Assembly (NCBI RefSeq): GCF_025642785.1
Contig: NZ_JANZKU010000011.1
Span: 92,434-156,433, forward strand
Reading direction: 5' to 3'
Source: Pseudomonas sp. RIT-PI-AD
GTDB taxonomy: Bacteria; Pseudomonadota; Gammaproteobacteria; Pseudomonadales; Pseudomonadaceae
Length of the DNA: 64,000 nt
Notes under the pieces: model-generated
Database searches by the model: none
Seen by the model: the letters and a program-made list of their open reading frames with translations, nothing else
What the model was told of the DNA's origin: nothing
Position numbers and translations under genes: made by a program
Part shown: positions 8,065 through 17,045 of the stretch, piece by piece
How the letters are laid out: the number at the start of each line of letters is the position of its first letter
Numbering within the stretch: the first letter of the stretch is position 1

Positions 8065-8198
8065 CTCCACCCGGGCGCAGGCACGCGCCCGTCCGCCCCG
8101 GTGGCGGAATCGGCGACGCTCCGGCGTGCGCCAGCGAATGCAGGGATGCGTCAAGGACCGCCGCAGAAGAGGCCGCCCACCGGGCGGGCCGCAACGCT

Positions 8199-8747
8199 AT
8201 GAATCGACTGTTCGGCCTGCTCCTGCTGCTCGCGGGGCTGGCCTATCCCTTCGCCGTCTACTACGGCCTGCAACACCAGGTCTCGCCGCGGCTGTTCGCC
8301 CTGCTGCTCGGGAGCCTCTGGCTGGCCCGCGCGCTGGTCGGCGGCGCGCGCCCGGGCAGCCGCTGGCTGGCCCTGGCGGCCCTGGGCTTCTGTCTGGCGC
8401 TCGGCCTGGCCGACGAGCCCCTGCTGCTGCGCGGCTATCCGGTCCTGCTCAACCTGCTGCTGTTCGCCGCGTTCGGCCTCAGCCTGTACCAGGGCATGCC
8501 GGTGGCGGAGCGCCTGGCGCGCCTGCGCGAGCCGGATTTGCCGCCGCGGGCGGTGCGCTACACGCGCCAGGTCACCCAGGTGTGGACCGGCTATTTCCTG
8601 TGCAGCGCGCTGGTCTGCATCGGCCTGGCGCTGTGGGCGCCGCTGGCCTGGTGGACCCTGTACACCGGGCTGCTCGCCTACCTGCTGATGGGGCTGCTGT
8701 TCGCCGGCGAGTGGCTGGTGCGGCAGCGGGTGCGCCGGCATGCCTGA
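8199..8747 (+). CDS. Small polytopic membrane protein of aryl-polyene clusters (COG4648-like)
   Basis: 182 residues from ATG 8199. Five to six hydrophobic segments are visible (about residues 3-20, 26-42, 50-66, 72-90, 128-148 and 150-170), with a charged cytoplasmic-type loop PVAERLARLREPDL between the fourth and fifth. Membrane proteins of this size and pattern regularly sit between the ACP and AMP-ligase genes of aryl-polyene clusters. No enzymatic motif is visible. A role in anchoring the synthase complex or moving product to the membrane is only a guess. A longer in-frame version back to 8037 crosses the hairpin and is not supported by a ribosome site. Confidence 0.65.
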   Translation: MNRLFGLLLLLAGLAYPFAVYYGLQHQVSPRLFALLLGSLWLARALVGGARPGSRWLALAALGFCLALGLADEPLLLRGYPVLLNLLLFAAFGLSLYQGMPVAERLARLREPDLPPRAVRYTRQVTQVWTGYFLCSALVCIGLALWAPLAWWTLYTGLLAYLLMGLLFAGEWLVRQRVRRHA

Positions 8748-8757
8748 GGAATCGCCC

Positions 8758-10458
8758 ATGAACGCCACCGCCCGGCCACGGCCGCACTGGATCGACCTCG
8801 AGCGGCAATTGCTGGCGCCGCATCCGGGTCGTCCCGTCGCCCTCTACCCGGACCTCGACCACGCGGCCCTGGTGCGGCGCGCCCTGGGCGTGGCCGCCGC
8901 GTTGCGCGCGCGCCGCGTGGCGACCATCGCCCTGTACCTGGAGGACGCCGCCGAGCTGGCCTGCGCCCTGCTCGGCGCCTGGCGCGCGGGCATCGGCGTG
9001 CTGCTGCCGGCGGATGCCCAGGCGCAGACGCGCAAGGCCCTGGCCGAACGCGACATCCCCTGGCTGGACAGCCTCGACGGGCTGGAAGCCGAGCCCCTGG
9101 CCGCCGCCGCCCTCGACCCCGACGCCTGCCGCCTGACCCTGTGCACCTCCGGCTCCAGCGGCGAAGCCAAGGCGATCGACAAGAGCCTGCGCCAACTGAC
9201 CACCGAAGCCGCCGCCCTGGAGCGCCTCTGGGGCGCCGACCTGGGCAACGCCACGGTGCTCGGCAGCGTGGCCGCGCAGCATATCTACGGCCTGCTGTTC
9301 CGGGTGCTCTGGCCGCTCTGCGCCGGGCGCCCGTTCCTGCGCCGCGCCCAGCCGTTCCCCGAGGACCTGCAGCGGGAAAGCCTGGCCCTGGCGGAGCGGG
9401 ACGCCGGCTTCGCCTGGGTCGCCAGCCCGGCGCTGCTCAAACGCATGGGCGAGAACCTCGACTGGCCGGCGCTGCGCCCCCTGCGCCGGCTGTTTTCCTC
9501 CGGCGGCGCGCTGCCCGACGAGGCCGCCGCGCAGTTGCACCGGCGCCTCGGCCAGTGGCCGACGGAAATCTACGGCAGCTCGGAGACCGGCGGCATCGGC
9601 TGGCGCCAGGGCGACGAGCGCTGGCAACCGTTCGCCGGCGTCGAGCTGGGCGTCGACCCGGACGGCGCGCTGCACCTGACCTCGCCGTACCTGCCGCCCG
9701 GCCACCGCGAACAGACCGCCGATGCCGTGCGGATCGACGCCGACGGGCGCTTCCTGCTGCGAGGGCGACTCGACCGCATCGTCAAGCTGGAAGAAAAACG
9801 CATCGCCTTGCCGATGCTGGAGCAGGCGCTCGCCGGCCATCCCTGGGTCGCCGACGCGCGCCTGGGCGTGGTCCAGGAGGGCCGGGCCTTCCTCGGCGTG
9901 CTGCTGGCGCCCAGCGCGGCCGGGTTGCACGTGCTGCGCAACCGCGGCCGCCGCGCCCTCACCGAGGGCCTGCGCCGGCACCTCGCCGGTTACTGCGACG
10001 CCCTCGCCGTGCCGCGTCGCTGGCGCCTGCTCGAGCGCCTGCCCTACAACAGCCAGGGCAAGCTGCCGCAGGCGCAGGTGGACGCGCAACTGGCGGCGCC
10101 GAGGCCGACCCGCTGCGAACCCGACGAGGCCCTCGAGGTCGACGGCGAGTGGCAATTGCGCCTGCGGGTACCGCTCGACCTCGCCCATTTCAGCGGGCAT
10201 TTCCCCCACACCCCGGTGTTGCCGGGAGTGGTGCAGGTGGACTGGGCACAGCACCTGGCCCGCGCGCGGATGGCCCTGCCGCCGCGCTTCCGCGGCCTGG
10301 AAGTGCTGAAATTCCAGCAACTGATCCGCCCCGGCGACGCACTGCGGCTGAGCCTGCGTTTCGACGCCGAGCGCGGCAAGCTGTACTTCGCCTACCGCCA
10401 GGGCGACACCGCCTGTTCGTCCGGGCGCATCCTGCTGGGGGAACCCGGGCATGCGTGA
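8758..10458 (+). CDS. AMP-dependent acyl ligase fused to a FabA/FabZ-like dehydratase domain
   Basis: 566 residues from ATG 8758, chosen over ATG 8740 because TGAGGA (8745-8750) lies 7 bases upstream. Residues ~1-440 are an ANL-family ligase: P-loop [35 protein letters not shown] and the catalytic lysine in NSQGKLPQ. Residues ~455-566 are a hotdog domain with [16 protein letters not shown], the FabZ/FabA active-site helix region. The ligase should activate an aromatic acid (for example 4-coumarate or 4-hydroxybenzoate) and load it on an ACP. The hotdog half should act as one partner of the dehydratase pair with the product of 21868-22317. In some aryl-polyene clusters I recall these two as separate genes. 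Confidence 0.82.
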   Translation: MNATARPRPHWIDLERQLLAPHPGRPVALYPDLDHAALVRRALGVAAALRARRVATIALYLEDAAELACALLGAWRAGIGVLLPADAQAQTRKALAERDIPWLDSLDGLEAEPLAAAALDPDACRLTLCTSGSSGEAKAIDKSLRQLTTEAAALERLWGADLGNATVLGSVAAQHIYGLLFRVLWPLCAGRPFLRRAQPFPEDLQRESLALAERDAGFAWVASPALLKRMGENLDWPALRPLRRLFSSGGALPDEAAAQLHRRLGQWPTEIYGSSETGGIGWRQGDERWQPFAGVELGVDPDGALHLTSPYLPPGHREQTADAVRIDADGRFLLRGRLDRIVKLEEKRIALPMLEQALAGHPWVADARLGVVQEGRAFLGVLLAPSAAGLHVLRNRGRRALTEGLRRHLAGYCDALAVPRRWRLLERLPYNSQGKLPQAQVDAQLAAPRPTRCEPDEALEVDGEWQLRLRVPLDLAHFSGHFPHTPVLPGVVQVDWAQHLARARMALPPRFRGLEVLKFQQLIRPGDALRLSLRFDAERGKLYFAYRQGDTACSSGRILLGEPGHA

Positions 10459-11218
10459 CGCTCAGGGCATGGGCGCGGCGCCGAGCTTCCGGCCCTGCGT
10501 GGTGGTCCCGGTGTACAACCACGAGCACGCCCTGCCGGTGGTGGTCGAGGCGCTGGTCCAGGCGCACCTGCCCTGCATCCTGGTGGACGACGCCTCCTCG
10601 GCGGCCTGCGCCGCGGTGATGGACGGCCTCGCCGAGCAACGCGACGTGCACCTGGTGCGCCTGGCGGTCAATCAGGGCAAGGGCGGCGCGGTGATGGCCG
10701 GCCTGCGCCGCGCCGCGCAGTTGGGCTTCACCCACGCGCTGCAGGTGGACGCCGACGGCCAGCACGACCTGGAGGACGTGGAGGACTTCCTCGAAGCCGC
10801 GCGCCTCGAACCCCAGGCGCTGATCTGCGGCTACCCGCGCTACGACGACAGCGTGCCAAAGGCGCGCCTGTACGGGCGCTACCTGACCCACGTGTGGGTC
10901 TGGATCAACAGCCTGTCGCTGGCGATCCGCGATTCCATGTGCGGCTTCCGGGTCTACCCCCTGGCGCCGGTGCTGGCGCTCATCGACCAAGTGGAGCTGG
11001 GCCGGCGCATGGACTTCGACCCGGAGATCCTGGTGCGCCTGTCCTGGCGCGGCCAGCCGATGCGCTGGCTGCCGACCCGCGTGCATTACCCGCTGGACGG
11101 CGTCTCGCACTTCCATGCCTGGCAGGACAACGCGCTGATCTCGAAGATGCACGCCAAGCTGTTCTTCGGCATGCTCTGGCGCGCGCCGGCGATCCTGCTG
11201 CGGCGGTGGCGCCGATGA
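10451..11218 (+). CDS. Family 2 glycosyltransferase
   Basis: 255 residues. The GT-A fold markers are VVPVYNHEHALP at residues 18-29, LVDDAS near 45 and the metal-binding DADGQHD near 100. The C-terminus has a weakly hydrophobic tail that may associate with the membrane. Such GT2 enzymes in aryl-polyene clusters are believed to glycosylate the polyene head or its lipid anchor; the sugar donor is unknown. It overlaps the upstream ligase-dehydratase gene by 8 bases and the acyltransferase gene by ATGA. In some relatives, as I recall, GT and acyltransferase are a single polypeptide. Confidence 0.85.
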   Translation: MRDAQGMGAAPSFRPCVVVPVYNHEHALPVVVEALVQAHLPCILVDDASSAACAAVMDGLAEQRDVHLVRLAVNQGKGGAVMAGLRRAAQLGFTHALQVDADGQHDLEDVEDFLEAARLEPQALICGYPRYDDSVPKARLYGRYLTHVWVWINSLSLAIRDSMCGFRVYPLAPVLALIDQVELGRRMDFDPEILVRLSWRGQPMRWLPTRVHYPLDGVSHFHAWQDNALISKMHAKLFFGMLWRAPAILLRRWRR

Positions 11219-12153
11219 GTCGGCAACCCCGCCACTGGGCGGCGCACCGCGAGCGCGGCAGCTTCCAGTTGATGCGCCTGACCGCCTGGCTGGCGCGGCA
11301 CCTGGGCCGCCGCGCGCTGGCGCCGCTGCTGTACCTGATCGTCGGCTATTTCTTCCTGTTCGGCGGCCGCGCCCGGCGCAGCGTCCGCCGCTACCAGCAA
11401 CGCCTGGCGGACTGGAGCGGACGCCCCGAGCTGGCGCCGACCCGCGCCTCGCTGTTCGCCCAGTTCATGGCCTTCGCCGACAGCCTGCTGGACAAGCTGG
11501 ACGTCTGGAGCGGGCGCCTGCCCCTGACGCGGATCGACATGGCCGACCCCCACGGCGTGCGCCTGGCCATGCACGGCGGCCGCGGGCAACTGCTGGTGGG
11601 GGCGCACCTGGGCAACCTCGAGGTGTGCCAGGCCCTGGCCGAGCTGGGCGAGAAGGTCCGCCTCAACGTGCTCGTGCACACCAAGCACGCCGAACGCTTC
11701 AACCGCCTGCTGAACAACGCCGGCAGCCAGCACCTGCGGCTGATCCAGGTAAGCGAGCTGGACCCGGCGATCATGCTGCAACTCAGCGAGCGCCTGGACC
11801 GCGGCGAATGGCTGGCGATCGCCGGCGACCGCGTGCCGCTGCGCGGCGGACGCACCGCCACGGTGGATTTCCTCGGCCACCCGGCGGCCTTCCCGCAGGG
11901 CCCCTGGCTGCTCGCCGGGCTGCTGCGCTGCCCGCTCAACCTGCTCTGCTGCCTGAAACTCGACGGCCGCTACCGGGTGATCCTCGAACCCTTCGCCGAG
12001 CGCGTCGAATGGCGTCGCCAGGACCGCGACCGGGTGATCCGCGGGCACGTCCAGCGCTATGCCGACCGCCTCGCCGAGCTGTGCCTGCTGGCGCCGCGGC
12101 AATGGTTCAACTTCTATCCGTTCTGGAACGATCATGACGACACGCCCCACTGA
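11215..12153 (+). CDS. LpxL/HtrB-family lysophospholipid acyltransferase
   Basis: 312 residues. Residues ~25-55 form a hydrophobic N-terminal anchor, followed by GAHLGNLEV (the HX4E box of the LpxL/HtrB family) near residue 128 and a later GDRVP segment near 205. It is predicted at the inner membrane cytoplasmic face. In this cluster it may transfer an acyl or polyenoyl group to the glycolipid anchor. It starts at ATG 11215 within the stop of the glycosyltransferase gene (ATGA) and overlaps the ammonia-lyase start by 20 bases. Confidence 0.8.
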   Translation: MSRQPRHWAAHRERGSFQLMRLTAWLARHLGRRALAPLLYLIVGYFFLFGGRARRSVRRYQQRLADWSGRPELAPTRASLFAQFMAFADSLLDKLDVWSGRLPLTRIDMADPHGVRLAMHGGRGQLLVGAHLGNLEVCQALAELGEKVRLNVLVHTKHAERFNRLLNNAGSQHLRLIQVSELDPAIMLQLSERLDRGEWLAIAGDRVPLRGGRTATVDFLGHPAAFPQGPWLLAGLLRCPLNLLCCLKLDGRYRVILEPFAERVEWRRQDRDRVIRGHVQRYADRLAELCLLAPRQWFNFYPFWNDHDDTPH

Positions 12154-13681
12154 ACCCCGGGTGGTCTTCGGCGAGGCGCCGCTGAGCGTCGAACAGGTCC
12201 TCGCCCTGGCCGAACGCCGCGCCCCCAGCGCCTTGCAGGACGACCCCGGGTACCGCGAGCGGATCGCCCGCGGCGCGCGCTTCCTCGACAGCCTGCTGGA
12301 CCGCGAAGGGGTGATCTACGGCGTCACCACCGGCTACGGCGATTCCTGCGTGGTGGCGGTGCCGCTGCATCAGGTCGAGGCCCTGCCGCGCCACCTGTAC
12401 ACCTTCCACGGCTGCGGGCTGGGCAGGCTGCTGGACCCCGAGGCCACCCGCGCGGTGCTGGCGGCACGCCTGCAGTCGCTCTGCCAGGGGGTTTCCGGGG
12501 TGCGTGTGGAACTGCTCGAACGCCTGCGCGCGTTCCTCGAGGAAGACGTGCTGCCGCTGATCCCCGAGGAAGGCTCGGTGGGCGCCAGCGGCGACCTGAC
12601 CCCGCTGTCCTACGTCGCCGCCACCCTGAGCGGCGAGCGCGAGGTGCTGTTCCGCGGCGAGCGCCGCAGCGCCGCCGAGGTCCACCGCGAACTGGGCTGG
12701 ACGCCGCTGGTGCTGCGGCCCAAGGAAGCCCTGGCGCTGATGAACGGCACCGCGGTAATGACCGCCCTGGCCTGCCTGGCCTATGCCCGCGCCGACTACC
12801 TGCTGCAACTGGCCACGCGGATCACCGCGCTCAACGTGGTGGCGCTGGCCGGCAACCCGGAACACTTCGACGAACGCCTGTTCGCCGCCAAGCCGCATCC
12901 GGGGCAAATGCGGGTGGCCGCCTGGCTGCGCCGCGACCTCGCCATCGATGCACCGACCGCGCCGCTGCACCGCTTGCAGGACCGCTATTCGCTGCGCTGC
13001 GCGCCCCACGTGCTCGGCGTGCTGGCCGACAGCCTGGGCTGGCTGCGGCCGTTCATCGAGACCGAGCTGAACAGCGCCAACGACAACCCGCTGATCGACG
13101 CCGACGCCGAGCGCGTGCTGCACGGCGGGCATTTCTACGGCGGCCACATCGCCTTCGCCATGGACAGCCTGAAGACCCTGGTGGGCAACGTCGCCGACCT
13201 GCTCGACCGGCAGCTCGCGCTGCTGGTGGACACCCGCTACAACCACGGCCTGCCGAGCAACCTGTCCGGCGCCCCGGCGGCCACCGCGATGATCAACCAC
13301 GGCTTCAAGGCGGTGCAGATCGGCGCCAGCGCCTGGACCGCCGAAGCGCTGAAGAACTGCATGCCGGCCAGCGTGTTCTCGCGTTCCACCGAATGCCACA
13401 ACCAGGACAAGGTGAGCATGGGCACCATCGCCGCGCGGGATGCCCTGCGCAGCCTGGAGCTCACCGAGCAGGTCGCCGCCGCCACCCTGCTGGCGGCGCG
13501 CCAGGGCGTCTGGCTGCGCCAGCGCGAGGAACAGGCGCGGCCGTTGCCCGCGGCGCTGGCGGCGATGCACGCCGAGCTGGCCGAGGACTTCCCGCCGCTG
13601 ATCGAGGACCGCGCCCTGGAAGCCGAACTGCGCCTGTGCCTGGCGCGCATCCGCGCCCGCCATTGGAGGCTGTATGCGTAG
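12134..13681 (+). CDS. MIO-type aromatic amino acid ammonia-lyase (HAL/PAL/TAL family)
   Basis: 515 residues from ATG 12134. The 4-methylideneimidazole-5-one prosthetic group forms from Ala151-Ser152-Gly153 in GSVGASGDLTPLSY. The catalytic tyrosine loop is Y62-G-V-T-T-G-Y-G, and the C-terminal part contains NSANDNPLI. Enzymes of this family remove ammonia from His, Phe or Tyr to give the trans-acrylate. The selectivity pair aligned by eye is Phe91-His92 (LYTFHGCG). This combines the Phe seen in PALs with the His seen in HALs, while TALs have His-Leu or His-Gln. In this context it most likely supplies the aryl starter (coumarate or cinnamate type) rather than degrading histidine: no other hut gene is near. 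Substrate is uncertain. Confidence 0.82.
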   Translation: MTTRPTEPRVVFGEAPLSVEQVLALAERRAPSALQDDPGYRERIARGARFLDSLLDREGVIYGVTTGYGDSCVVAVPLHQVEALPRHLYTFHGCGLGRLLDPEATRAVLAARLQSLCQGVSGVRVELLERLRAFLEEDVLPLIPEEGSVGASGDLTPLSYVAATLSGEREVLFRGERRSAAEVHRELGWTPLVLRPKEALALMNGTAVMTALACLAYARADYLLQLATRITALNVVALAGNPEHFDERLFAAKPHPGQMRVAAWLRRDLAIDAPTAPLHRLQDRYSLRCAPHVLGVLADSLGWLRPFIETELNSANDNPLIDADAERVLHGGHFYGGHIAFAMDSLKTLVGNVADLLDRQLALLVDTRYNHGLPSNLSGAPAATAMINHGFKAVQIGASAWTAEALKNCMPASVFSRSTECHNQDKVSMGTIAARDALRSLELTEQVAAATLLAARQGVWLRQREEQARPLPAALAAMHAELAEDFPPLIEDRALEAELRLCLARIRARHWRLYA

Positions 13682-14111
13682 GGACGGCGTGCTCCAGGCC
13701 GAGGTGGAGATCCTCGTGCCCTTCTTCGACGTCGACTCCATGGACGTGGTCTGGCACGGGCATTACGTGAAGTACCTGGAGATCGCCCGCTGCGCCCTGC
13801 TCGAGCGCATCGGCCACACCTACACCGACATGCGTGCCGGCGGCTACGCCTGGCCGATCATCGACTTGCAGCTGCGCTACGTGCGCGGCGCGCGCTTCGA
13901 CCAGCGCATCCGCGTCCGCGCCGACCTGGTGGAGTGGGAGAACCGCCTGAAGATCCACTACCTGATCAGCGACGCCGCCAGCGGCGAGCGGATGACCCGC
14001 GGCAGCAGCGTGCAGGTCGCGGTGGACATGGCCAGCCGCGAGATGCAACTGGCCTCGCCGAAGGCCTTCGTCGAGGCGGTGGAACGAGCCCTCGCGCGGG
14101 AGGCCCGGTGA
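13674..14111 (+). CDS. 4-hydroxybenzoyl-CoA-type hotdog thioesterase
   Basis: 145 residues forming a single hotdog domain. The signature VPFFDVDSMDVVWHGHYVKY around residues 15-34 matches the YbgC/4-HBT family, with the catalytic Asp region and the following helix starting at YLEIARCALLE. It probably hydrolyses stalled or finished acyl-ACP/CoA thioesters, acting as editing or release enzyme for the polyene. Its start overlaps the ammonia-lyase stop by 8 bases and its TGA overlaps the GTG of the next gene. Confidence 0.83.
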   Translation: MRRDGVLQAEVEILVPFFDVDSMDVVWHGHYVKYLEIARCALLERIGHTYTDMRAGGYAWPIIDLQLRYVRGARFDQRIRVRADLVEWENRLKIHYLISDAASGERMTRGSSVQVAVDMASREMQLASPKAFVEAVERALAREAR

Positions 14112-14722
14112 GCCGCGTCCGGCGCCGCGGGCGCGCGCTGCTGGTCCTGCTCCTCGGCCTCGCCGCCAGCCCCTGGGCGGCGGCGCTCGATCTGCAGCAG
14201 CTCGCCGCGCGTCTGCAAGCGCCGGCGGTGGTGCGCGGCGCCTTCGTCCAGGAGAAACACCTGCGCGCGCTGCCGCAGCCGTTGGTCAGCCGCGGCCACT
14301 ACGTGCTGGCCAGGGGACGGGGCCTACTGTGGTTCCTGGAAACCCCGCTGCGCCAGGACTACCGGATCACCCTCGACGGCATCGCCCGGCGCCAGGACGG
14401 CGCCTGGCAGGCGACCGCCCAGCAGGGCGCGGCGGCGCGGCAGAACCAGTTGTCGCTGGCCCTGCTCAGCGGCGACAGCGCGGCTTTGCAACGGGATTTC
14501 GAGCTGGACCTGCAGGGCGGCGACGACGCCTGGACGCTGACCCTGACGCCCCGCGCGCTGCTGCTCCGGCAGATCTTCCAGGCCATCCGCATCCAGGGTG
14601 GCGAGCGGGTGGAACAGGTCGAGCTGCTGGAAACCCAGGGCGACCGTACCCTGCTGCGCATGCCCGACAGCCGGGTGGACGCCACCCTCAGCGAAGCGGA
14701 GCGCCATGACTTCGCCGACTGA
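14108..14722 (+). CDS. LolA-like periplasmic outer-membrane lipoprotein carrier
   Basis: 204 residues from GTG 14108 (GTGA overlap with the thioesterase stop). The signal peptide is RRRGR, a Leu-rich core, then PWAAA, with cleavage near residue 26. The mature part resembles LolA: early VRGAFVQEKHLRAL, then the YVLARGRGLLWFLETPLRQ strand pair and a C-terminal LLETQGDRTLLR. LolA-type carriers bind a lipid group in a concave beta-sheet. This paralogue is expected to carry the aryl-polyene lipid across the periplasm from the MMPL exporter encoded next. It is not the housekeeping LolA, which sits elsewhere with other neighbours. Confidence 0.78.
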   Translation: MSRVRRRGRALLVLLLGLAASPWAAALDLQQLAARLQAPAVVRGAFVQEKHLRALPQPLVSRGHYVLARGRGLLWFLETPLRQDYRITLDGIARRQDGAWQATAQQGAAARQNQLSLALLSGDSAALQRDFELDLQGGDDAWTLTLTPRALLLRQIFQAIRIQGGERVEQVELLETQGDRTLLRMPDSRVDATLSEAERHDFAD

Positions 14723-17045
14723 GACCTTCGGCCCCTGGAGCCGGCGCTGGCTGCCGCGGCTGTTCGCGCTGGCGCTGCTCGGCCTGCTGGCGCTCGCCGC
14801 CTGGCAATGGCGCGACGGCCCGCCGGTCAGCGCCAACCTGCTGGAGCTGCTCCCGGGCGGCACCCCGGACGGCCTGCGCCAGCGCGCCGAGCAGCGCATG
14901 CAGGAACCGCTCAACCGCGATTTGGTGCTGCTGGTGCGCCACGCCGACTTCGACCGGGCGCGGGCGCTGAGCGCGACCATCGGCGAGCGGCTGCGCGCCA
15001 GCGGCCTCTACGAGCGGGTGCAATGGAACCTCCAGGCCGACCTGCCGGCGTTGCGCCGGCAATTGCTCGACGGCCGCCTGGCGCTGCTCGGCGACGCCGA
15101 CCGGCAGCGCCTGATCGACGACCCGCGGGGCTACCTCGAAGCCCGCGTGCAACGCCTCTACGACCCCTTCGGCGGCTTCGCCCTGGTACCGGCCGAGCAG
15201 GACTGGCTGGGCCTCGCCGACGCGATCCAGCGTGGCCTGCCCCACGCCGGCAAGGTCGGCATCGACCTCGACGGCACCCTGCTCGCGGAAGACCAGGGGC
15301 AGAGCTGGGCCCTGCTGCGCGCGCGAACCCGCGGCGACGCCTTCGAGGGCGACCTGCCGCTGCGGGTGGCCGAGCAGGTGGCCGCCGCCCGCGCCGAGGT
15401 GCAGGCCGCCGATGGTCGGTTGCTCGCTGCCAGCGGACTGCTCTACGCCGCCCAGGGCCAGCGCCAGGCCCGCGAGGAAAGCGGCCTGATCGGCGGCCTT
15501 TCCAGCCTCGCCGCGCTGGCGCTGCTGCTGGTGGTGTTCCGCCGCCTGCGGGTGCTCCTGGCGCTGCTGCCGGCGCTGGTCGGGGTGCTCGCCGGGGCGG
15601 TGGCCTGCGTGGCCCTGCAAGGGCACATCCACGTGCTGACCCTGGTGCTGGGCGCCAGCCTGATCGGGGTGGCCATCGACTACCCGCTGCACTACCTGTC
15701 GAAGAGCTGGACCCTGCAACCCTGGGACACCTGGCGCGCCTTGCGGGCAACCCTGCCGGGCCTGACCCTGGGCCTGGCGACCAACGCCATCGGCTACCTC
15801 GCCCTGAGCTTCACGCCCTTCCCCGCGCTGACCCAGGTGGCGATCTTCTCCGCCGCCGGCCTGCTCGGCTCCTACCTCTGCGCGGTGTGCCTGCTGCCGG
15901 CGCTGCTGGGGCGCGCGCCCATCGTGCCCTGGCCGGCGCCGCTGCGCTTCGCCGAAGCCCTGCTGGCGCTGCGCCGACGCCTGCTGCGACGCCTGCCCAC
16001 GCCCTGGCTGTTCGCCGCGCTGGCGCTGTTCTGCCTCGGCGGCATCGCCCAGTTGTCCCTCAAGGACGACCTGCGCCAGTGGATCGCCCGCGCCCCGCAC
16101 GTGCAGGAAGAAGCCCAGGCCCTCGCCCGCATCGTCGATTTCCAGCCCACCAGCCAGTTCTACCTGGTGCGCGCCGCCGACGGCGACCAATTGCTGCAAC
16201 GCCAGGCCGAGCTAACCCGCCGCCTGGACCGGCTGGTGGCCGACGGCAGCCTGAAGGGCTACCTGTCGCTGAACCAGTTGCTCGCGCCTCGCGCCGAACA
16301 ACGCCGCCTGCGCGCGGCCCTGGCCGCGACGCTAAAGGAGGCCGCGCCCTTGCAGGCCCTGGGCGTCGATGCGGCGGCGCTGGACGCCGAAGTGCAGGCG
16401 CTGCGCGCGCTGCCGGAGCTGGACATCGAGCAGGGGCTCGCCGGCCCCCTCGGCGAGCCCTGGCGGCCGCTGTGGCTCGGCGCCGACGGAAATGGCGTGG
16501 CCGGCCTGGTCAGCCTCAACGGTTTGAGCGACGCCGGCCGCCTGGCGGAGCAGGCCCGCGACCTGCCGGGCGTCGAGCTGGTGGACCGCCTCGGCGAGCT
16601 GAACCGGCTGTTCGCCGCCACCCAGCTCAGCGCCGCCGAACTCAAGGCGCTGTCCTGCCTGCTGATCTTCCTGCTGCTGTGCCTGCCGTTCGGCTGGCGC
16701 GGCGCGCTGCGCACCCTCGGGGTCTCGCTGCTGGGCGCCATCGCCAGCCTGGCGAGCCTCGGCTGGCTGGGCCAGCCCTTGACCCTGTTCAGCCTGTTCG
16801 GCCTGTTGCTGGTGACCGCCATCGGCGTCGACTACGCGATCCTCATGCGCGAACGGGTCGGCGGCGCCGCCACCAGCCTGCTCGGTACCCTGATGGCGGC
16901 GCTGACCACCTGGCTGTCGTTCGGCCTGCTGGCCCTGTCCGGCACGCCGGCGGTGAGCAATTTCGGCCTGGCCGTGGGCCTCGGCCTGGGCTTCGGCTTC
17001 CTGCTGTCGCCCTGGGCGGCGGATGACGCGGAGGACACTCCATGA
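14706..17045 (+). CDS. RND/MMPL-family exporter of aryl-polyene lipid
   Basis: 779 residues from ATG 14706. The layout is two repeats of one N-terminal helix, a large periplasmic loop and a bundle of five helices. Helix 1 is at ~14-33, the loop runs to ~258 and helices cover ~260-430. The second helix is at ~445-460, the second loop runs to ~645, and the second bundle ends near residue 775. The bundles contain GASLIGVAIDYPLHYLSK and TAIGVDYAILMRE, the usual TM4 signatures of MMPL proteins. It should use the proton gradient to lift the product out of the inner membrane and pass it to the LolA-like partner. It overlaps both neighbours by a few bases. Confidence 0.82.
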   Translation: MTSPTETFGPWSRRWLPRLFALALLGLLALAAWQWRDGPPVSANLLELLPGGTPDGLRQRAEQRMQEPLNRDLVLLVRHADFDRARALSATIGERLRASGLYERVQWNLQADLPALRRQLLDGRLALLGDADRQRLIDDPRGYLEARVQRLYDPFGGFALVPAEQDWLGLADAIQRGLPHAGKVGIDLDGTLLAEDQGQSWALLRARTRGDAFEGDLPLRVAEQVAAARAEVQAADGRLLAASGLLYAAQGQRQAREESGLIGGLSSLAALALLLVVFRRLRVLLALLPALVGVLAGAVACVALQGHIHVLTLVLGASLIGVAIDYPLHYLSKSWTLQPWDTWRALRATLPGLTLGLATNAIGYLALSFTPFPALTQVAIFSAAGLLGSYLCAVCLLPALLGRAPIVPWPAPLRFAEALLALRRRLLRRLPTPWLFAALALFCLGGIAQLSLKDDLRQWIARAPHVQEEAQALARIVDFQPTSQFYLVRAADGDQLLQRQAELTRRLDRLVADGSLKGYLSLNQLLAPRAEQRRLRAALAATLKEAAPLQALGVDAAALDAEVQALRALPELDIEQGLAGPLGEPWRPLWLGADGNGVAGLVSLNGLSDAGRLAEQARDLPGVELVDRLGELNRLFAATQLSAAELKALSCLLIFLLLCLPFGWRGALRTLGVSLLGAIASLASLGWLGQPLTLFSLFGLLLVTAIGVDYAILMRERVGGAATSLLGTLMAALTTWLSFGLLALSGTPAVSNFGLAVGLGLGFGFLLSPWAADDAEDTP

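Noticed and set aside
8037..8747. A longer N-terminus for the small membrane protein
   Set aside because: The extension runs through the 12-bp hairpin and has no hydrophobic or family sequence; ATG 8199 begins directly with a membrane helix.
12134..13681. Histidine utilisation gene hutH
   Set aside because: The MIO motif fits, but no hutU, hutG, hutI or hut transporter is near, the selectivity pair differs from HutH, and the gene is locked by overlaps into the polyketide operon.
14598..14705. An extended start for the MMPL exporter
   Set aside because: The extra residues are read out of frame over the LolA-like gene and are followed by the normal start at 14706, which fits the overlapping gene pattern of the cluster.
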